Assembly: GCA_019239965.1 (NCBI GenBank)
Contig: JAFAZC010000172.1
Span: 1-42,934, forward strand
Length of the DNA: 42,934 nucleotides
Origin: Kutzneria sp.
GTDB lineage: Bacteria > Actinomycetota > Actinomycetes > Mycobacteriales > Pseudonocardiaceae
Direction: 5' to 3'
A program made the translations under genes and the position numbers. How positions within the stretch are numbered: the first letter of the stretch is position 1; every line of letters begins with the position of its first letter. Below, piece by piece: positions 28,706 to 37,304 of this stretch. A model generated the notes under the pieces. It did no database searches, had not been told where the DNA came from, and worked only from the letters and a program-made list of their open reading frames with translations.

Positions 28706-29922
28706 CGCCCTTCTCGATCCGGTTGCACTCCTCGCGTCCGACACTCGCCGACGTAGCGACGTGGAATCCTGTCTCCTAGCCGGGTGAACACTTCGTGCGG
28801 AATGGTGTCGGCCCAGCCGGCCCACTCGGTCACGGTTGGTTCGCCCCGACTTCCCGGCCCGAACACAACGACCTCGTCGCCGAGCCGAGTGCTACCAGTA
28901 CCGAGGTCCACCACGAACTGGTCCATGGCCACACTGCCCGCAACGGGATGGCGCCGGCCGCCGCACCACACCTCCGCACGGCCGCCGACCGTCCTAGGCA
29001 CACCGTCGGCATATCCGATCGGCACCAGCGCGAGTGTGCTGTCCACTGTGGTGACATATCGGTGGTCGTAGGACACTCCGGTGCCGGCGGGAACCCGTTT
29101 GACCAGGATCACCCGGCCGTGCAGGGTCATAGCCGCGCGTAGTCCGAACGTTCTGCCGTGCACCGGTTCAACCCCGTACAACCCGATACCCGCCCGGACG
29201 AGGTCATAGCGGCATCCAGGCAGGCCGAGGCCGGCAGCGGAGTTCGCCAGATGGCGGACCTGCGGATCCAGCCCGCCCGCGCGAGCAAGGGCCACCGCCT
29301 GATCGAACAGCTCAACCTGCCTCGCGGTGCGGAGATGACCGGGAACACCGGCATTCACCAGATGTGACCACACACCACGTACCCAGATGAGGCCCTTCTG
29401 TTCCAGCCTACGTGCGAGCGCGACCAGTGCTGGCCACCGTGCCGGAGATTCCCCGTTGCGGCACAGTCCGGTGTCGACCTTGAGGTGCACCATGGCGGTC
29501 ATGCCGGCCTCAGCGGCACCAGCGGCGATCCTGGCGAGGTGGTGACACGACGCGGCGGAAAGGTCCACGGTTGCCGCGATCACGCGCCGGAAGTCCGTGT
29601 CATGGGCGTGCAACCAGCTCAGCACGGGCGCGGTGATGCCCGCCTCGCGCAGCCGCAGCGCCTCGGCGCACGAGGTGACGCCAAGCCAGTCCGCGCCGTT
29701 GTCCAGTGCCGCCCTGGCGACCGGAATCATGCCGTGCCCGAACCCGTCGGCCTTCACCACGGCCATCACCGCGGTGCGGGCCCGCTCGGTGAACAGTGCG
29801 GTGTTGTGGGCAATGGCGTCCAGGTTCACCACCGCCTCCGCGGTCGCACCGGCCGGTGACGCCGTCCAGTCGCCTGCGCCCGCCGCGTCATCGCGATCCG
29901 CGTGGCATGTCGTCGCTGCCAT
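28702..29922 (-). CDS. alr: Alanine racemase
   Basis: PLP enzyme that makes D-alanine for the neighbouring ligase. About 406 residues from ATG 29922; the long frame upstream overlaps the divergent response regulator and is not coding. The PLP lysine is K57 in AVVKADGFGHG (usual KADAYGHG, so Ala-Tyr is replaced by Gly-Phe); HLKVDTGLCRNG contains the expected lysine, and the second catalytic base Y285 lies in GTGVSYDHRY. C-terminal GSVAMDQFVVDLG is typical. The first ~25 residues are a non-conserved extension, and a later start is possible. Forms an operon with ddl. Confidence 0.92.
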   Translation of the reverse strand: MAATTCHADRDDAAGAGDWTASPAGATAEAVVNLDAIAHNTALFTERARTAVMAVVKADGFGHGMIPVARAALDNGADWLGVTSCAEALRLREAGITAPVLSWLHAHDTDFRRVIAATVDLSAASCHHLARIAAGAAEAGMTAMVHLKVDTGLCRNGESPARWPALVALARRLEQKGLIWVRGVWSHLVNAGVPGHLRTARQVELFDQAVALARAGGLDPQVRHLANSAAGLGLPGCRYDLVRAGIGLYGVEPVHGRTFGLRAAMTLHGRVILVKRVPAGTGVSYDHRYVTTVDSTLALVPIGYADGVPRTVGGRAEVWCGGRRHPVAGSVAMDQFVVDLGTGSTRLGDEVVVFGPGSRGEPTVTEWAGWADTIPHEVFTRLGDRIPRRYVGECRTRGVQPDREGR

Positions 29923-30003
29923 GGCCGCAACGCTATGACCGGTCTGCGCCAACACTGTGACAATTCCTCGACGGTTCCACACTCCCCGATGACGGCCTGC
30001 TAT

Positions 30004-30038
30004 ACGTGTCTTCGCAGGTCCAGGCCTGACAGACACGT
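30004..30038 (+). promoter_or_regulatory. Nested inverted repeat upstream of the response regulator
   Basis: ACGTGTC at 30004-30010 pairs with GACACGT at 30032-30038, and between them CAGG (30015-30018) pairs with CCTG (30025-30028). It ends 25 nt before the GTG start at 30064, in the 141-bp divergent region between alr and the two-component genes. It could be an operator for the response regulator or a leader hairpin. I found no convincing -35/-10 pair nearby. Confidence 0.4.
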
Positions 30039-30063
30039 CGATCGCGCAAGAGGAGGTCCAGCC

Positions 30064-30753
30064 GTGCCGCGGTTGCTCGTGGTCGAAGACGACGAGGCGC
30101 TGGCCGAGGCGTTCTGCCTGGCGTTGCGTGGACTCGGCCACGAGGTGGCGGCGACACGTACCGGCGAGGACGCGCTCGACATGGTTCTCGTGCGACAGAT
30201 CGCGGTGGACGTCGTGCTCCTCGATGTCATGCTGCCCGGAGTCGACGGTTTCGAGGTGTGCCGCAGACTCCGTGCGCGCAACAACGTTCCGGTGATACTG
30301 CTCACCGCACGCGGCGATCCAATCGACGTGGTCGCCGGCCTCGAGTGCGGCGCCGATGACTATGTGGTCAAGCCGGTCGAGCCGAGGGTGCTCGACGCCA
30401 GGGTGAAGACGATCCTGCGCAGGCTCGGTCCGCGTGCCTCCGCCGAGCATGCGCCGTTGCGGCTCGGCGAGGTGACGATCGACAGCACGGCGCTGGTGGT
30501 GACCCGCGGAGACGACGAGCTCAGTCTCACTCCCACGGAGCTGCGGCTGCTGCTGGAGTTCGCCAACCATGTCGGACAGACGCTGTCTCGGCAGACACTG
30601 CTCAAGCGGGTGTGGGACTACGGATACGACGGCGACCCCCGGCTCGTGGACGCGGCGGTCGCCAGGCTGCGCGCGAAAATCGAAGAGGATCCCCGAAAAC
30701 CCTTGCTGCTGCGTACGGTGCGCGGCATCGGTTATCGCCTGGTGAGGTCCTGA
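30064..30753 (+). CDS. OmpR-family response regulator
   Basis: 229 residues from GTG 30064 with AGGAGG 8 nt upstream. The receiver domain has LLVVEDD (acidic pocket), the phospho-acceptor D54 in VLLDVMLPG, T81 and K103 (VVKP); the C-terminal winged helix shows LSLTPTELRLLLEFANH and LRTVRGIGYRL. Followed 15 nt later by its sensor kinase, and divergent from alr-ddl. The pairing suggests control of D-Ala-D-Ala supply or cell-wall stress, similar in logic to VanRS or CseBC systems, but that link is inference. Confidence 0.93.
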   Translation: MPRLLVVEDDEALAEAFCLALRGLGHEVAATRTGEDALDMVLVRQIAVDVVLLDVMLPGVDGFEVCRRLRARNNVPVILLTARGDPIDVVAGLECGADDYVVKPVEPRVLDARVKTILRRLGPRASAEHAPLRLGEVTIDSTALVVTRGDDELSLTPTELRLLLEFANHVGQTLSRQTLLKRVWDYGYDGDPRLVDAAVARLRAKIEEDPRKPLLLRTVRGIGYRLVRS

Positions 30754-30768
30754 GATGATGATGAACCG

Positions 30769-32223
30769 ATGACGCGCACAGGCCTGCGCACCCAGATAGC
30801 GGCGGCCGTGGTGGCCGTGACTCTCACGGCCACCACGGCGATGGCGTTCGTGGTGTACCGATTACAGGAAGGCCGCATCACCGACCGGTTCGTGAGCTCC
30901 GCGCAGGCCGGCTTCGCCTCGGACCTCCGCCAGGCCACGACGTACCTTCCCCTTGTCAAGGCGGCCAACAGAACCGCCGCGCTGTCCATGTACGCCGACG
31001 GGCGCCTCGGCATCTACTGGGGCGTGCTCGACTTCGCCGAGACCGGCTACCTGAATCCCGTCGACCGGACCGGCGGCTACATCGACCCAGCGGGCTCGAT
31101 CGGCCCAGTGCCGGGGCAGCTTCCCGCCGCCCTGATCGACGAGGCGAGAAAGGGAAGCACCAGTCAGGTGTTCGGCACGTCGTTCAAGGGCATGCCGTGG
31201 CTGCTCATCGCCGGGCTCGTCCAGCCGAACCTGGTGCTGGTGGAGGCCTACGCCACGCAGTCACTGCAGGACGACCTCAGCCAGCTCCGGAACCAGCTGG
31301 CATGGATCGTCACCGCGGTGGCGCTGGTCGGTGCGGCCGCCGGCGTCCTGTGCGCCAGGGGCATCCAGCGCCCCATCCGCGCGGCCGCAGCCGCCGCGAG
31401 GAATCTGGGCGACGGCGCCCTGGACACACGCCTTGCCGTCAGGGGCAGGGACGAGCTAGCCGTTCTCGCCCGTTCCTTCAACTCGATGGCCGCCCGGCTC
31501 GGTGAGTCCATCGACGACCTGCGCGCCAAGGAGGAACAGCAACGCCGGTTCGTGGCCGACGTCGCTCACGACCTCAGAACGCCGGTTGCCGCCATGATCG
31601 CCGCCGTGGACAGCACGGCAGACCGCGATCCCGACGTCAGGGCGAAGGCCTCAGGTCTGCTCGGCGCCCAGGCGCGTCGGCTTGCCCGACTTGTGGAGAA
31701 TCTGCTGGAGATGTCCCGTCTGGACGCTGGCGTGGCGGAGTTCCTGCCACAGCCGGTGGACCTGCGGCTCCTTGTCGCCGACGCGATCCATCTCGGCGGT
31801 GCCGAAGCCGATGTCACGGTGCACGCCAACGGGGACACCACCCTCGTCGGCGATCCGCGCCGGCTGCATACCGTCGTCGGCAACCTGCTCAGCAACGCGA
31901 CACAGCATGGCGCGCCCCCGATCAGGATCACCCTCGACGGGATCGCGCCGGACACCGTCACCATTCGGGTCATCGACTCTGGACCGGGGGTTCCGCCGGA
32001 CCTGGCGCCGGTCGTCTTCGACCGGTTCACTCGGGGCGACCGGTCGCGCAAGGAGAGCGACGGCAGCGGACTCGGACTGTCCATCGCGTACCACAACGTC
32101 CTGCTCCACGGCGGCACGCTCATCCTGGACACGGCCGGCCCGACTGACGGAGCCGTCTTCCCCCAGGGCGCCGTCTTCACCGTCACCGTACCGCGACATC
32201 GGGCCGATGCCGCGGAGCACTGA
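30769..32223 (+). CDS. Two-component sensor histidine kinase
   Basis: 484 residues. A first membrane helix (~residues 10-30), an extracytoplasmic domain of about 150 residues, a second helix (~182-205), a HAMP domain, then HisKA with VADVAHDLRTPVAAM (H267) and HATPase with GNLLSNATQHG, DSGPGVPP and GSGLGLSIAY. The pattern is that of CseC/VanS-like envelope sensors. It is transcribed with the response regulator; the ligand is unknown but the neighbouring alr-ddl operon makes a cell-wall signal plausible. Ends 5 nt from the convergent whiA stop. Confidence 0.93.
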   Translation: MTRTGLRTQIAAAVVAVTLTATTAMAFVVYRLQEGRITDRFVSSAQAGFASDLRQATTYLPLVKAANRTAALSMYADGRLGIYWGVLDFAETGYLNPVDRTGGYIDPAGSIGPVPGQLPAALIDEARKGSTSQVFGTSFKGMPWLLIAGLVQPNLVLVEAYATQSLQDDLSQLRNQLAWIVTAVALVGAAAGVLCARGIQRPIRAAAAAARNLGDGALDTRLAVRGRDELAVLARSFNSMAARLGESIDDLRAKEEQQRRFVADVAHDLRTPVAAMIAAVDSTADRDPDVRAKASGLLGAQARRLARLVENLLEMSRLDAGVAEFLPQPVDLRLLVADAIHLGGAEADVTVHANGDTTLVGDPRRLHTVVGNLLSNATQHGAPPIRITLDGIAPDTVTIRVIDSGPGVPPDLAPVVFDRFTRGDRSRKESDGSGLGLSIAYHNVLLHGGTLILDTAGPTDGAVFPQGAVFTVTVPRHRADAAEH

Positions 32224-32227
32224 CCAG

Positions 32228-33223
32228 TCAGAGCCCGCTCTCGTCGCCCTCGAGCATCTCGGCGGTGACCGCCGACTCGGTGTTCGGAATGCCCAAGTCG
32301 TGTGCACGCTTGTCCGCCATGGCCAACAGGCGCCGGATCCGACCGGCCACGGCGTCCTTGGTCATCGGCGGGCTCGAGAGCTGGCCGAGCTCCTCCAGTG
32401 ACGCCTGGCGGTTGCTCAGTCTGAGCTGGCCCGCGCTCACCAGATGCTCCGGCGCGGTCGGGCCGAGGATCTCCAGTGCCCGCTGTACCCGAGCCGCCGA
32501 GGCCACCGCCGCCCTCGCGGAGCGACGCAGGTTGGCGTCGTCGAAGTTGGCGAGCCGGTTGGCGGTGGCCCTGACCTCACGACGGATCCGGCGCTCCTCC
32601 CAGGCCATCACGCTGTCGTGGGCGCCGAGCCTGGTCAGCAGGGCACCGATGGCGTCGCCGTCACGGACGACGACACGGTCGGCCCCGCGCACTTCGCGCG
32701 ACTTGGCCTGGATACCCATCCGCCGGGCGGCACCGACGAGGGCCAGCGCCGCCTCCGGGCCGGGGCAGGTGACCTCCAGGGCGCTGGACCGTCCGGGTTC
32801 GGTCAGCGAGCCGTGCGCGAGGAACGCACCGCGCCAGGCCGCCTCGGAATCGCAGGCCCCGCTAGACACCACCACCGCCGGCAGTCCGCGCACCGGCCGG
32901 CCGCGGGGATCGAGCAGTCCGGTCTGTCTGGCCAACCCCTCCCCGTCGGCGACGACACGCACCACCCACCGAATGCCCTTGCGCAGTCCGCCGGAGGTGA
33001 TGACGTGCACGTCGGAGTGGTGCCCGAACAGCTCGTGAATCTCCTTGCGCAACCGCCGGGCCGCCGATCCGGTGTCCAGCTCGGCCTCGATGACGACCCT
33101 GCCCGCCACGATGTGCAGGCCACCGGCGAACCGCAGCACCGATGACACCTCGGCGCGACGACAACACCTCTTCGTCACGACCAAGCGACTCAGTTCGTCC
33201 TTCACCGCCCCGGTCATCGCCAC
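32228..33223 (-). CDS. whiA: DNA-binding protein WhiA
   Basis: Sporulation and cell-division regulator of Gram-positive bacteria; in Streptomyces it works with WhiB. 331 residues from GTG 33223, with GGAGGAG 7 nt upstream. The N-terminal LAGLIDADG-like domain starts [19 protein letters not shown], and the C-terminal helix-turn-helix region ([16 protein letters not shown] and [17 protein letters not shown]) is typical. It ends the uvrC-rapZ-yvcK-whiA run. gap usually follows it directly in actinobacteria but here is 8.8 kb away. Confidence 0.97.
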   Translation of the reverse strand: MAMTGAVKDELSRLVVTKRCCRRAEVSSVLRFAGGLHIVAGRVVIEAELDTGSAARRLRKEIHELFGHHSDVHVITSGGLRKGIRWVVRVVADGEGLARQTGLLDPRGRPVRGLPAVVVSSGACDSEAAWRGAFLAHGSLTEPGRSSALEVTCPGPEAALALVGAARRMGIQAKSREVRGADRVVVRDGDAIGALLTRLGAHDSVMAWEERRIRREVRATANRLANFDDANLRRSARAAVASAARVQRALEILGPTAPEHLVSAGQLRLSNRQASLEELGQLSSPPMTKDAVAGRIRRLLAMADKRAHDLGIPNTESAVTAEMLEGDESGL

Positions 33224-33240
33224 GGCTCACTCCTCCACTG

Positions 33241-34299
33241 TCACGCCTGGTCGTGCCGTGCCTGTCCTGCCTGTGGCGCACCGCGCCGGCTACCCGGTTC
33301 CGCCTCGAGGCCCTGCAGCGCGTCGCGGAGGCTCAGCGCCAACGCGGCGGGATCGTGCCGGTCCCGCGTGCCGGCGGCGGTGATCCTGGCCAGGTGCGCC
33401 GTGGCCCCCAACGCGGTCGCGGCGGTGCGCAGCCGGTCGGGTGTCGGCACCGAGTCCACGTCGGCGACCACGGCGTCCACCCGCAGTCTCGGTGCGTGCT
33501 GGCAGAGTACGTCCAAGTGGCGCTCCGGGGAGAACCCAGCGGTCTCACCCGGTTGAGGGACGAGATTGAGCACGACGATCTTGTATGCGGTAGTGCCGAC
33601 CAGGGCCTCGTGCAGCTCGGGAACCAACAGGTGGACCAGCACGCTTGTGAACCACGAACCCGGCCCGAGCAGCACCAAGTCGGCGCCGAGCACGGCGTCC
33701 ACCGCCTGGGGGCAGGCCACCGGATGCCGCGCCTGCCCGTCGAGCAGCCGGATCCGTTGCACCTGTCCGGGTGTCGTTGCGACCGCAACTTGTCCCCTGA
33801 TCTGACGGACCGCGTCGCTGTCGGCGTCGAGGCCGGTCACGTCCGCCTCGATGTCCAACGGGTCAAGACACATCGGCAGGACCCGGCCGCCGACCCCGAG
33901 CAGCCTGCTCATCTCCTCCAGCACCGTGACCGGATCGCCGAGCACTTCGAGCAGCCCGGCGATGAGCAGGTTTCCCACCGCGTGTCCCGCCAGCGCTCCA
34001 CTGCCACCGAACCGGTGCTGGAACAGCTCGTTCCACAGCCGGGCCGGTGGGCCGTCGGCGGCGAGCGCCGCGAGCGCCTTGCGGAGGTCACCGGGTGGAA
34101 GCAGGCCGAGCTCACGGCGGAGACGGCCGGAGGACCCGCCGTCGTCGGCCACGGTCACGACGGCGGTGACGTCCTGGGTGAGCAGTCGCAGTGCGCGCAG
34201 CGTCACCTGCAGCCCGTGCCCGCCGCCGAGGGCCACCGCCCGCAGCGGCCGGTCACGCGTACCCGCTGACTGTGTGTAGGACAGTTGCGGGGGAATCAC
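33241..34299 (-). CDS. yvcK: YvcK/CofD-like gluconeogenesis and cell-shape factor
   Basis: 352 residues of the CofD/YvcK family; in B. subtilis and mycobacteria the protein binds UDP-sugars and affects peptidoglycan synthesis and carbon use. AVALGGGHGLQVTLRALR at the N-terminus and VTVADDGGSSGRLRREL are the conserved nucleotide-sugar loops; LLGPGSWFTSVL and GHAVGNLLIAG follow. Its GTG start overlaps the rapZ stop (GTGA), so the two are probably translated together. The final ~25 residues are a basic tail. Confidence 0.95.
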   Translation of the reverse strand: MIPPQLSYTQSAGTRDRPLRAVALGGGHGLQVTLRALRLLTQDVTAVVTVADDGGSSGRLRRELGLLPPGDLRKALAALAADGPPARLWNELFQHRFGGSGALAGHAVGNLLIAGLLEVLGDPVTVLEEMSRLLGVGGRVLPMCLDPLDIEADVTGLDADSDAVRQIRGQVAVATTPGQVQRIRLLDGQARHPVACPQAVDAVLGADLVLLGPGSWFTSVLVHLLVPELHEALVGTTAYKIVVLNLVPQPGETAGFSPERHLDVLCQHAPRLRVDAVVADVDSVPTPDRLRTAATALGATAHLARITAAGTRDRHDPAALALSLRDALQGLEAEPGSRRGAPQAGQARHDQA

Positions 34300-35186
34300 T
34301 CACGCCCCAAGTCTCGGTGCACGACCTTGACCGCCATCCCGTCCTCGGCCGAGAGCAAGGCCGCCAGCTCCTCGGAGATCGCGACGCTGCGGTGCTTGCC
34401 TCCGGTGCAGCCGACCGCGAGGGTCAGGTACCTCTTGCCCTCCCGCCGGTATCCCGCGCCGATCAGGCGCAGCAGCTCGTGGTAGCGGTCGAGGAACTCG
34501 TCGGCGCCCTCCTGGCTGAGCACGTAGTTGCGCACGTCGGGATCCAGTCCGGTCTGCTCGCGCAGTTCGGGGATCCAGAATGGGTTCGGCAGGAACCGCA
34601 CGTCCATGACCAGGTCGGCGTCCATCGGAAGGCCGTACTTGTAACCGAAGGACAACACCGTGACCCTGGTGCGGGCGCTGGTCTCGGTGCCGAAGCTGTC
34701 CTCGATCTTGGTCCGCAGCTGGTGCACGGACAGGGCGCTGGAGTCCAGCACCAGATCGGCCTCCTCACGCAGCGGGGTCAGCAACAGCCGCTCAGCGGCG
34801 ATGCCGTCGGCCAGCCGGCCGTCGCCCTGCATCGGATGACTCCTGCGCACCGCCTCGAACCGGCGGACGAGGACCTCGTCGGTGGCCTCGAGGAACAGCA
34901 CCCTCGGCTTGTAGCCTCTCGCGTCCAGATCTTTGATCACCGCGGCCAGGTCGTCGGTGAACGCCCTGCTGCGCACGTCCATCACCACGGCCACCCTGGT
35001 GATCGCGCCGCGTGCCTGCGCGCCGAGTTCGACCATGGTCGCGATCAGTTCCGGCGGCAGGTTGTCCACGACGAACCAGCCGAGATCCTCCAGGCACTTG
35101 GCCGCGGTGCTGCGCCCGGCTCCGGACAGCCCCGTCACCACGGCGACCTCGATGCCGGACTTCTCGGCAACGGTTGCCACGTTCAT
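34296..35186 (-). CDS. rapZ: RNase adapter protein RapZ / nucleotide-binding protein
   Basis: 296 residues from ATG 35186, directly after GAGGGGG; a longer open frame upstream runs into uvrC and is not used. The P-loop reads GLSGAGRSTA, with Arg in place of the usual Lys, which as far as I recall is common in actinobacterial RapZ. FVVDNLPPELI and the C-terminal LAVGCTGGKHRSVAI are highly conserved. In E. coli RapZ senses glucosamine 6-phosphate; the actinobacterial role, in the uvrC-rapZ-yvcK-whiA cluster, is less clear. Confidence 0.95.
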   Translation of the reverse strand: MNVATVAEKSGIEVAVVTGLSGAGRSTAAKCLEDLGWFVVDNLPPELIATMVELGAQARGAITRVAVVMDVRSRAFTDDLAAVIKDLDARGYKPRVLFLEATDEVLVRRFEAVRRSHPMQGDGRLADGIAAERLLLTPLREEADLVLDSSALSVHQLRTKIEDSFGTETSARTRVTVLSFGYKYGLPMDADLVMDVRFLPNPFWIPELREQTGLDPDVRNYVLSQEGADEFLDRYHELLRLIGAGYRREGKRYLTLAVGCTGGKHRSVAISEELAALLSAEDGMAVKVVHRDLGRE

Positions 35187-35250
35187 TCCCCCTCTTCGCC
35201 GGTGCTGGGCGCGCTCGCGGACGCGGGCACCGATGTGCCGCCGAACCTGT

Positions 35251-37260
35251 TCACCGCGTCTGTCCTTCCGTTGCGGGGCCGCCCGCCGGCGAGGTGACAC
35301 CGGCGAGGCTGGTGAGCACGGCCTCGGCGGTGTGCCGACCGACACCGGGCACCGTGCTGATCTCCTCGACGGTGGCCTGCCTGAGCCGTCGCAGCGAACC
35401 GAAATGCTTTAGCAGCGCGGCTTTGCGGGCCTGGCCGAGCCCTGGCACGTCATCGAGCACGGAGGCGCTCATCCGCTTGGACCGCTTCTGCCGGTGGTAG
35501 GAGATCGCGAAGCGATGAGCTTCGTCGCGAACGCGCTGCAATAGGTAGAGCGCCTCGCTGGTTCTGGCCAGAATCACCGGATCGGGTTCGCCGGGGATCC
35601 AGACCTCCTCGAGCCGTTTGGCCAGCCCGATCACCGCGACGTCGGTGACGCCGAGGTCGGCGAGCACATCGGCGGCGGCGGTGGCCTGCGGTGCTCCGCC
35701 GTCGACCACCAGCAGGTTCGGCGGATAGGCGAACCTGCGCGGCCGCCCGGTGTCCGGATCCATGCCCGCCGGCAGGGCCGGCGCCGGATCTTGCTGGGGG
35801 CCGGCGGCCTCGCGTTGGTAGCGGGCGAAACGTCTGCGGACGACCTCGGCGATGGAGCCGACGTCACCGCCCTCGGCGCCCGCCCCGATCGAGAACCGAC
35901 GGTACTCGGACTTGCGGGCCAGGCCGTCCTCGAACACCACGAGCGAGGCGACCACATCGGTACCCTGCACGTGGCTGATATCGGTGCACTCGATGCGCAG
36001 CGGTGCACTGTCCAGCCCGAGGGCGTCCTGCAACTCCTGCAACGCGGCCGACCGCGCGGTCAGGTCGCCGGCCCTGCGCAGCTTGTGCTGGGCGAACGCC
36101 TCGGCGGCGTTGCGCCGCACGGTCTGCATCAGTGCCCGCTTGTCGCCGCGCTGTGGCACCCGCAGCCGAACCTGGGTGCCTCGCAGACTCGACAGCCATT
36201 GGGCGATCGTCTCGTGGTTCTCGGGCAGTTCGGGCACGAGCACTTCGCGGGGCACGGACTCACCGCCAGCCGCCTCCCGCGACAGTTCGGCCTGGTCGCC
36301 GTAGAACTGGCTGAGGAACTCCTCCACAAGGACCGCGGTGCCCAACTCCGCCATGTTCGCGGCCGGATCGGCCAGGGCCCCCGCCGCCTTGTCGATCACC
36401 CAGCCGCGCTGGCCCCGCACCCGTCCGCCGCGGACGTGGAACACCTGCACGGCCGCCTCGAGTTCGTCCTGCGCGAACGCGACGACGTCGGCGTCGGTGC
36501 CGTCGCCGAGCACGACTGCCTGCTTCTCCATCGCCTTGCGCAGGGCGTCGACGTCGTCGCGGAGCCTGGCGGCGCGTTCGAATTCCAGGTCGGCGGAGGC
36601 GGCGAGCATCTGCCGCTCCAGCTTGCGCACCATGGCGTCGGTGTTGCCGGCGAGGAAATCGCAGAAGTCGCTGACGATATCCCGGTGTGCCTGTTCGTCC
36701 ACCCTGCCGACACACGGCGCCGAACACTTGTCGATGTATCCGAGCAGACACGGGCGCCCGATCTGGCCGTGTCGCTTGAACACCCCGGTCGAACAGGTCC
36801 GTGCGGGAAACACCCGCAGCAGCAGGTCAAGCGTCTCGCGGATGGCCCACGCGTGTGCGTAGGGGCCGAAATAGCGCACTCCCTTGCGCCGCGGCCCGCG
36901 GTAGACGTGCAGCCTCGGATACTGTTCGTGCAGCGTCACCGCCAGCACCGGGTAGGACTTGTCGTCCCGGTAACGGACGTTGAACCTCGGGTCGAACTCC
37001 TTGATCCACGAGTATTCCAGCTGCAGTGCCTCGACCTCGGTGCCGACCACCGTCCACTCGACACCGGCGGCCGTGGTCACCATCTGCCGCGTCCTCGGGT
37101 GCAGGCCGGCGAGATCGGCGAAATAGGACGACAGCCGGGCGCGCAGGCTCTTGGCCTTGCCGACGTAGATCACCCGACCGGCGGCCTCCCGGAACTTGTA
37201 GACCCCGGGCGCATCCGGAATCGTGCCGGGCGCGGGGCGATAGGTCGACGGGTCCGCCAC
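35251..37260 (-). CDS. uvrC: UvrABC system protein C
   Basis: Excinuclease subunit that makes both incisions in nucleotide excision repair. 669 residues from GTG 37260. The GIY-YIG nuclease is at residues ~18-95 ([22 protein letters not shown]), the UVR motif at ~200-240 ([25 protein letters not shown] region), the RNase H-like nuclease contains [16 protein letters not shown] and [10 protein letters not shown], and helix-hairpin-helix motifs close the protein ([34 protein letters not shown]). Complete and normal. First gene of the minus-strand cluster. Confidence 0.98.
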   Translation of the reverse strand: MADPSTYRPAPGTIPDAPGVYKFREAAGRVIYVGKAKSLRARLSSYFADLAGLHPRTRQMVTTAAGVEWTVVGTEVEALQLEYSWIKEFDPRFNVRYRDDKSYPVLAVTLHEQYPRLHVYRGPRRKGVRYFGPYAHAWAIRETLDLLLRVFPARTCSTGVFKRHGQIGRPCLLGYIDKCSAPCVGRVDEQAHRDIVSDFCDFLAGNTDAMVRKLERQMLAASADLEFERAARLRDDVDALRKAMEKQAVVLGDGTDADVVAFAQDELEAAVQVFHVRGGRVRGQRGWVIDKAAGALADPAANMAELGTAVLVEEFLSQFYGDQAELSREAAGGESVPREVLVPELPENHETIAQWLSSLRGTQVRLRVPQRGDKRALMQTVRRNAAEAFAQHKLRRAGDLTARSAALQELQDALGLDSAPLRIECTDISHVQGTDVVASLVVFEDGLARKSEYRRFSIGAGAEGGDVGSIAEVVRRRFARYQREAAGPQQDPAPALPAGMDPDTGRPRRFAYPPNLLVVDGGAPQATAAADVLADLGVTDVAVIGLAKRLEEVWIPGEPDPVILARTSEALYLLQRVRDEAHRFAISYHRQKRSKRMSASVLDDVPGLGQARKAALLKHFGSLRRLRQATVEEISTVPGVGRHTAEAVLTSLAGVTSPAGGPATEGQTR

Positions 37261-37304
37261 ACCCCCAGCCTACGGGCGGGCACCGACAGACCGGTTGCGA
37301 GGTA

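Noticed and set aside
29923..30570. Upstream extension of the alanine racemase frame
   Set aside because: Lies antisense to the response regulator and lacks racemase similarity; the family sequence begins after ATG 29922.
35187..35345. Upstream extension of the rapZ frame
   Set aside because: Overlaps the end of uvrC; ATG 35186 has a strong ribosome-binding site and the expected N-terminus.
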